NCBI RefSeq assembly: GCF_008831545.1
Contig: NZ_CP044523.1
Coordinates: 3,286,001 to 3,350,000 of the forward strand
Source of the DNA: Halorussus halophilus
Lineage (GTDB): Archaea; Halobacteriota; Halobacteria; Halobacteriales; Haladaptataceae
DNA length: 64,000 bases
Direction: 5' to 3'
Shown: one piece after another, positions 63,918 to 64,000 of the stretch
How the letters are laid out: each line of letters starts with the position of its first letter
How positions within the stretch are numbered: the stretch's first letter is position 1
The notes under the pieces: generated by a model
Seen by the model: the letters and a program-made list of their open reading frames with translations, nothing else
The model's database searches: none
Told to the model about the DNA's origin: nothing
Translations under genes and position numbers: made by a program

Positions 63918-64000
63918 ATGCCGGAAGTCAAACCCGACGGCTCGAACGGTGTACAAATCGACCTCATCGGTGCCAACCGAATGGAAGGCATGGCGTCGAT
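63918..64000 (+). CDS. DUF2073 protein (partial, cut by the window end)
   Basis: Only the first 27 codons are in the window: MPEVKPDGSNGVQIDLIGAN then RMEGMAS. The pattern VQIDLIG/S...RM matches the start of the archaeal DUF2073 family, which is usually encoded directly after the Era-like GTPase. The rest continues beyond the right edge. Function unknown. Confidence 0.7.
   Translation, partial: MPEVKPDGSNGVQIDLIGANRMEGMAS

Overview
The window is chromosomal DNA of a halophilic archaeon (class Halobacteria). The evidence is the high G+C, the strongly acidic proteome, TATA boxes placed 25-30 bases ahead of many start codons (leaderless transcripts), a thermosome, an MC1 chromosomal protein, a D-family DNA polymerase subunit, an archaeal tRNA-splicing endonuclease, and an rRNA operon in the haloarchaeal order 16S - tRNA-Ala - 23S - 5S followed by tRNA-Cys. 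The genus cannot be fixed from what I can see.

Layout. 0-11 kb: mixed metabolic genes (MATE exporter, tandem acetyltransferase, threonine ammonia-lyase, RidA, tRNA-Ser, CBS protein, thermosome, ornithine cyclodeaminase-like enzyme, methyltransferases). 11-18 kb: LeuRS, a possible nuclease-fold protein, peroxiredoxin, Hsp20, prephenate dehydratase and two winged-helix regulators. 18-27.4 kb: a 2-oxoacid dehydrogenase locus, with E1alpha-E1beta-E2 in one leftward operon under a palindromic promoter, acyl-CoA dehydrogenase, E3 and lipoyl synthase; an RsmC-like methyltransferase sits inside on the opposite strand. 27.5-41.5 kb: second MATE exporter, ArsN2-like acetyltransferase, Ski2/Hel308-class helicase, HAD phosphatase, a NucS-N-like zinc-ribbon protein, tRNA endonuclease, two highly N-glycosylated exported proteins flanking a membrane-anchored sulfite-oxidase-like enzyme, a Gfo/Idh/MocA dehydrogenase and a folate cyclo-ligase. 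41.8-47.4 kb: the complete rrn operon on the minus strand with terminator, processing stems and two promoters. 47.7-56.6 kb: MC1, an AbrB-like small protein, PyrD, PheS/PheT, aspartate kinase and a RAD55/KaiC-like protein with a degenerate Walker A.

56.7-64 kb is the most interesting part: an origin of replication and its gene neighbourhood. The Orc1/Cdc6 gene, the PolD small subunit gene (DP1), two tandem Sec11-type signal peptidases and, across the intergenic region, an Era-like GTPase and a DUF2073 gene surround a 1.6 kb non-coding region. It carries an AT-rich stretch (62461-62545) flanked by two inverted origin recognition boxes (ORBs), a further ORB, and five separate tandem-repeat blocks. 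Four more ORB-like elements lie outside the core: downstream of DP1, inside the DP1 coding sequence, between the signal peptidase pair and cdc6, and just upstream of the cdc6 start codon. That makes seven boxes over about 6 kb, six of them in the same orientation.

Coordinates of rRNA ends, TATA boxes and stems come from reading conserved motifs by eye and are approximate to a few bases.
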